A stretch of 8,309 nt of DNA from an uncultured Clostridia bacterium. Its GTDB lineage: Bacteria; Bacillota; Clostridia; Peptostreptococcales; Anaerovoracaceae. Shown in pieces: positions 6,630-8,309 of the stretch. Below the pieces are notes generated by a model. That model was not told the origin of the DNA. It searched no databases and was given only the letters and a program-made list of their open reading frames with translations. The DNA lies in the NCBI GenBank assembly GCA_937889655.1, contig CALBZG010000045.1, forward strand, positions 1-8,309, written 5' to 3'. The stretch's first letter is position 1. Every line of letters begins with the position of its first letter. Position numbers and translations under genes: made by a program.

Positions 6630-7052
6630 ATGAGGGTGAAAATCGTTTCAAGATCCGGCTTGCTTCCTGCGTACGAGACTTCAGGATCAGCCGGCATGGA
6701 TATACGCTCTGAAGAATCCCTGGTGATCCAGCCCGGGGACCGGGCCCTTGTATCCACGGGGCTTTTTATTGAGCTTCCCGAAGGCTATGAAGCCCAGATC
6801 CGTGCAAGAAGCGGATTTGCGGTCAGAAATGGGATAGGCCTTGTGAACGGCATCGGGACCATCGATAGCGATTACAGAGGAGAAATAAAGGTCAGCCTGA
6901 TCAATTGGGGCAAAGAGCCTTTTGAGATCCAGAAAGGCGACAGGATCGCTCAAATGGTGGTATCCCGCTATGAGAGGGTGGCCTGGGATGCGGTGGAAGA
7001 CCTCGAAGACACCGGCAGGGGGTCCGGGGGGTTTGGCAGCTCCGGCAGATGA
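6630..7052 (+). CDS. dut: dUTP diphosphatase
   Basis: Trimeric cytosolic dUTPase, which hydrolyses dUTP to dUMP and pyrophosphate, keeping uracil out of DNA and feeding dTMP synthesis. All five motifs of the family are present in 140 residues, the normal length: AGMDIRSEE (21-29), RARSGFAVRNGIG (58-70), NGIGTIDSDYRGEIKV (73-88), KGDRIAQMVV (102-111) and the C-terminal glycine-rich RGSGGFGSSG (130-139), which closes over the nucleotide. D79 is the expected catalytic Asp, and Y82 the residue that stacks on uracil. The final motif ends GSSG where many homologues have GSTG, a mild change. The ribosome binding site GAGGT (6618-6622) lies in the last codons of the peptidase gene, 7 nt before the ATG, so the two are cotranscribed. 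G-rich runs in the last codons (7017-7031) encode the glycine motif. Confidence 0.97.
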   Translation: MRVKIVSRSGLLPAYETSGSAGMDIRSEESLVIQPGDRALVSTGLFIELPEGYEAQIRARSGFAVRNGIGLVNGIGTIDSDYRGEIKVSLINWGKEPFEIQKGDRIAQMVVSRYERVAWDAVEDLEDTGRGSGGFGSSGR

Positions 7053-7086
7053 GGCGGTAAGCAATCCGCAGTATAGAAGAATGTTC

Positions 7087-7113
7087 ATTTGATAACAATA
7101 CAATACATCAAAT
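7087..7113 (+). repeat. Perfect 7-bp inverted repeat upstream of the phosphate module
   Basis: ATTTGAT (7087-7093) is matched exactly by its reverse complement ATCAAAT (7107-7113), with a 13-bp spacer. The half-site centres are 20 bp apart, about two helical turns, as expected for a dimeric repressor site. The left arm overlaps the possible -35 element TTGATA. Low-complexity AT-rich sequence can produce such a repeat by chance, so operator function is inference. Confidence 0.4.
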
Positions 7114-7120
7114 CTATATA
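7089..7120 (+). promoter_or_regulatory. Weak candidate promoter of the DUF47-pit operon
   Basis: TTGATA (7089-7094) is a good -35 element. The best -10-like sequence is TATATA (7115-7120), but the 20-bp spacing is longer than ideal; TCTATA (7113-7118) gives 18 bp with a poorer match. No terminator separates dut from this region, so read-through is also possible. Confidence 0.3.
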
Positions 7121-7139
7121 AGAAAAGAGGAATCAGGTT

Positions 7140-7763
7140 ATGGTTGGGCTAAAGAAAAAAGAAGACGTTTTTTTCGGGCTTTTTAAAGAGTCGGCGGCGA
7201 AGATACTGGAGGCAGGAGAAGCTTTTGCAGAACTGGTGCATGATTACACGGATGTGGAAGACAAAGTGTCCCGTCTGAAGGTTCTGGAAACCGAATGCGA
7301 TATCCAGACGCACAAATTGCTGAGACACTTAAACAGCTCCTTTGTGACACCTTTCGATAGAGAGGACATCTATAACATCGCCCGTGAAATGGACGACATC
7401 GTGGATGCCATCGAAGAGGTGGCCAACAGCTTTACCACCTATGACATCAAAGATATGAAACCGGAAGCCCTGACCATGGCAACTCTTATCCTCCAGGCGG
7501 TTAGGGAGCTCGAGACGCTTTTCAAGCATCTTCATGAGATCAAGACGGGAAGCATCGTCATGGAACAGGTCATCGAAGTCAACAGGATCGAAAATGAGGG
7601 CGACATCGTGTTCAGAAGCACCATGAAGAAACTTTTCCGTGAAGAGCGAGACGCCATCGAACTCATCAAATGGAAGCACCTGTACGAGCAGTTAGAAGAC
7701 GCACTGGATTCCTGCGAAAAAGTAGCAAACCTCATCGAAGGGGCGGTAATGAAGTATGCTTAG
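7140..7763 (+). CDS. DUF47-family (PhoU-like) phosphate transport accessory protein
   Basis: All-helical cytosolic protein of 207 residues, the usual length for the DUF47/UPF0111 family (B. subtilis YkaA, archaeal PhoU-like proteins). These resemble PhoU, bind metal through acidic residues on helical bundles, and are almost always encoded beside a PiT-type phosphate transporter, whose activity they are thought to control. Visible family features are the FFGLFKESAAKILEA start, the acidic helix REDIYNIAREMDDIVDAIEE (about residues 74-95) and the repeat-like NRIENEGDIVFRSTMKKLF region (about 142-160) with the closing LEDALDSCEKVANLIE. These E/D-rich helices carry the likely metal ligands. The ribosome binding site GAGGA (7127-7131) has 8 nt spacing. 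The stop overlaps the transporter start by 8 nt, which implies translational coupling and fits a two-gene phosphate module. An inverted repeat and weak promoter lie upstream. Confidence 0.92.
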   Translation: MVGLKKKEDVFFGLFKESAAKILEAGEAFAELVHDYTDVEDKVSRLKVLETECDIQTHKLLRHLNSSFVTPFDREDIYNIAREMDDIVDAIEEVANSFTTYDIKDMKPEALTMATLILQAVRELETLFKHLHEIKTGSIVMEQVIEVNRIENEGDIVFRSTMKKLFREERDAIELIKWKHLYEQLEDALDSCEKVANLIEGAVMKYA

Positions 7764-8309
7764 TGGAATGTCCTTTGTACTGGGCGCGGTCATCCTCTTT
7801 GCGTTGACTTTCGAATTCATCAATGGGTTCCATGATACAGCAAATGCCATCGCCACATCGGTGTATACGAAAGCGCTGACAGCTAAAGAGGCGATCATGC
7901 TGGCGGCGGGATGCAATTTTTTGGGAGCGCTGGTTTCCGAAAAGGTCGCAAAGACGATCTCCAAAGGCTTGATAGGCATCGAGCTGGAGCAGTATGTCAT
8001 TCTGGCGGCCTTGATCGCGGCGATCATCTGGAACCTGTTTACATGGTGGAGGGGAATCCCCAGCAGTTCGTCCCATGCCCTGATCGGAGGGCTGATCGGA
8101 GCCACTATCGCTTATACCCAGTCCACTCAGGATATCCTCTGGTCAAACTTCACGGTTAAGATCATCGTTCCGCTTTTTACTTCTCCACTGATCGGATTCG
8201 GAGTGGGATTTTTACTGATGACCAGCATATTCAAGGTTTTCAGCAATTGGTCACAAAGCAAAGTCAATAAGACATTTTTAAGGGCTCAGATATTTTCTGC
8301 CGCCCTGGT
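7756..8309 (+). CDS. pit: PiT-family inorganic phosphate transporter (3'-truncated by window edge)
   Basis: Membrane transporter that takes up inorganic phosphate, as a metal-phosphate complex with protons (or sodium in some members). The frame stays open for 184 complete codons to the window end; full-length bacterial PiT proteins are usually 330-500 residues, so roughly half is present. The diagnostic N-terminal signature is FEFINGFHDTANAIATSV (19-36), including D27 and N30. The second conserved loop is GIPSSSSHALIGGLIG (100-115). Hydrophobic helices are visible at about 5-22, 45-60, 80-97, 106-121 and 134-160. The ATG at 7756 lies within the last codons of the DUF47 gene and has GGCGGT (7742-7747) 8 nt upstream. 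An in-frame ATG at 7768 would drop only four residues and has no ribosome binding site. This gene and the DUF47 gene form one unit. Confidence 0.95.
   Translation, partial: MLSGMSFVLGAVILFALTFEFINGFHDTANAIATSVYTKALTAKEAIMLAAGCNFLGALVSEKVAKTISKGLIGIELEQYVILAALIAAIIWNLFTWWRGIPSSSSHALIGGLIGATIAYTQSTQDILWSNFTVKIIVPLFTSPLIGFGVGFLLMTSIFKVFSNWSQSKVNKTFLRAQIFSAAL

Noticed and set aside
7017..7031. G-rich clusters at the end of dut as a possible G-quadruplex
   Set aside because: They are explained by the glycine codons of the conserved dUTPase motif V, and four evenly spaced G tracts are not clearly present.
7054..7069. GCGG/CCGC hairpin after dut as a terminator
   Set aside because: The stem is only 4 bp with an 8-nt loop and no T tract follows.
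7911..8159. 82-codon + strand frame inside the phosphate transporter
   Set aside because: It is out of frame with the clear PiT coding sequence starting at 7756, which carries the family signatures.

Overview
This window looks like ordinary chromosomal sequence from a Gram-positive anaerobe of the class Clostridia. The signs are an AbrB-type regulator with a C-terminal four-cysteine knuckle, an S-layer-homology (SLH) anchored surface protein, strong purine-rich Shine-Dalgarno sites, AT-rich sigma-A-like promoters, and an M16 peptidase next to dut. A placement near Anaerovorax/Aminipila-like Clostridia is only a guess. All nine supported genes lie on the + strand. I see no tRNA, rRNA, CRISPR array, insertion sequence, integrase or phage gene.

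Left part (1-1913): the nearly complete end of a RarD/EamA-type ten-helix transporter, cut by the window edge, followed by a metallo-beta-lactamase-fold hydrolase. Middle part (1914-3083): a promoter with an extended -10 element drives a protein of unrecognised function (start best placed at 2000) and, 16 nt later, a small AbrB-family regulator. A hairpin with a short T tract follows the regulator.

Central operon (3100-7052): an exported 761-residue phosphodiester glycosidase (NAGPA family) with Ig-like spacers and three SLH domains overlaps by 8 nt an M16 zinc peptidase, which is followed after 4 nt by dUTPase. Exported wall enzyme, cytosolic protease and nucleotide-pool enzyme are tightly packed, although they share no obvious pathway. 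The hairpin ends only 4 nt before the ribosome binding site of the glycosidase gene, so it either sits in that gene's leader or is passed by read-through.

Right part (7053-8309): an 87-nt gap holding a perfect 7-bp inverted repeat leads into a DUF47/PhoU-like protein that overlaps by 8 nt the start of a PiT-type phosphate transporter, which runs off the window. This pair is a familiar low-affinity phosphate uptake module.

Three start codons differ from the longest open frame and were moved on ribosome-binding-site or promoter evidence (987, 2000, 5378). No clearly novel system is present. The items most worth checking are the unknown gene paired with the AbrB-like regulator, the leader hairpin of the SLH glycosidase, and the inverted repeat in front of the phosphate module.
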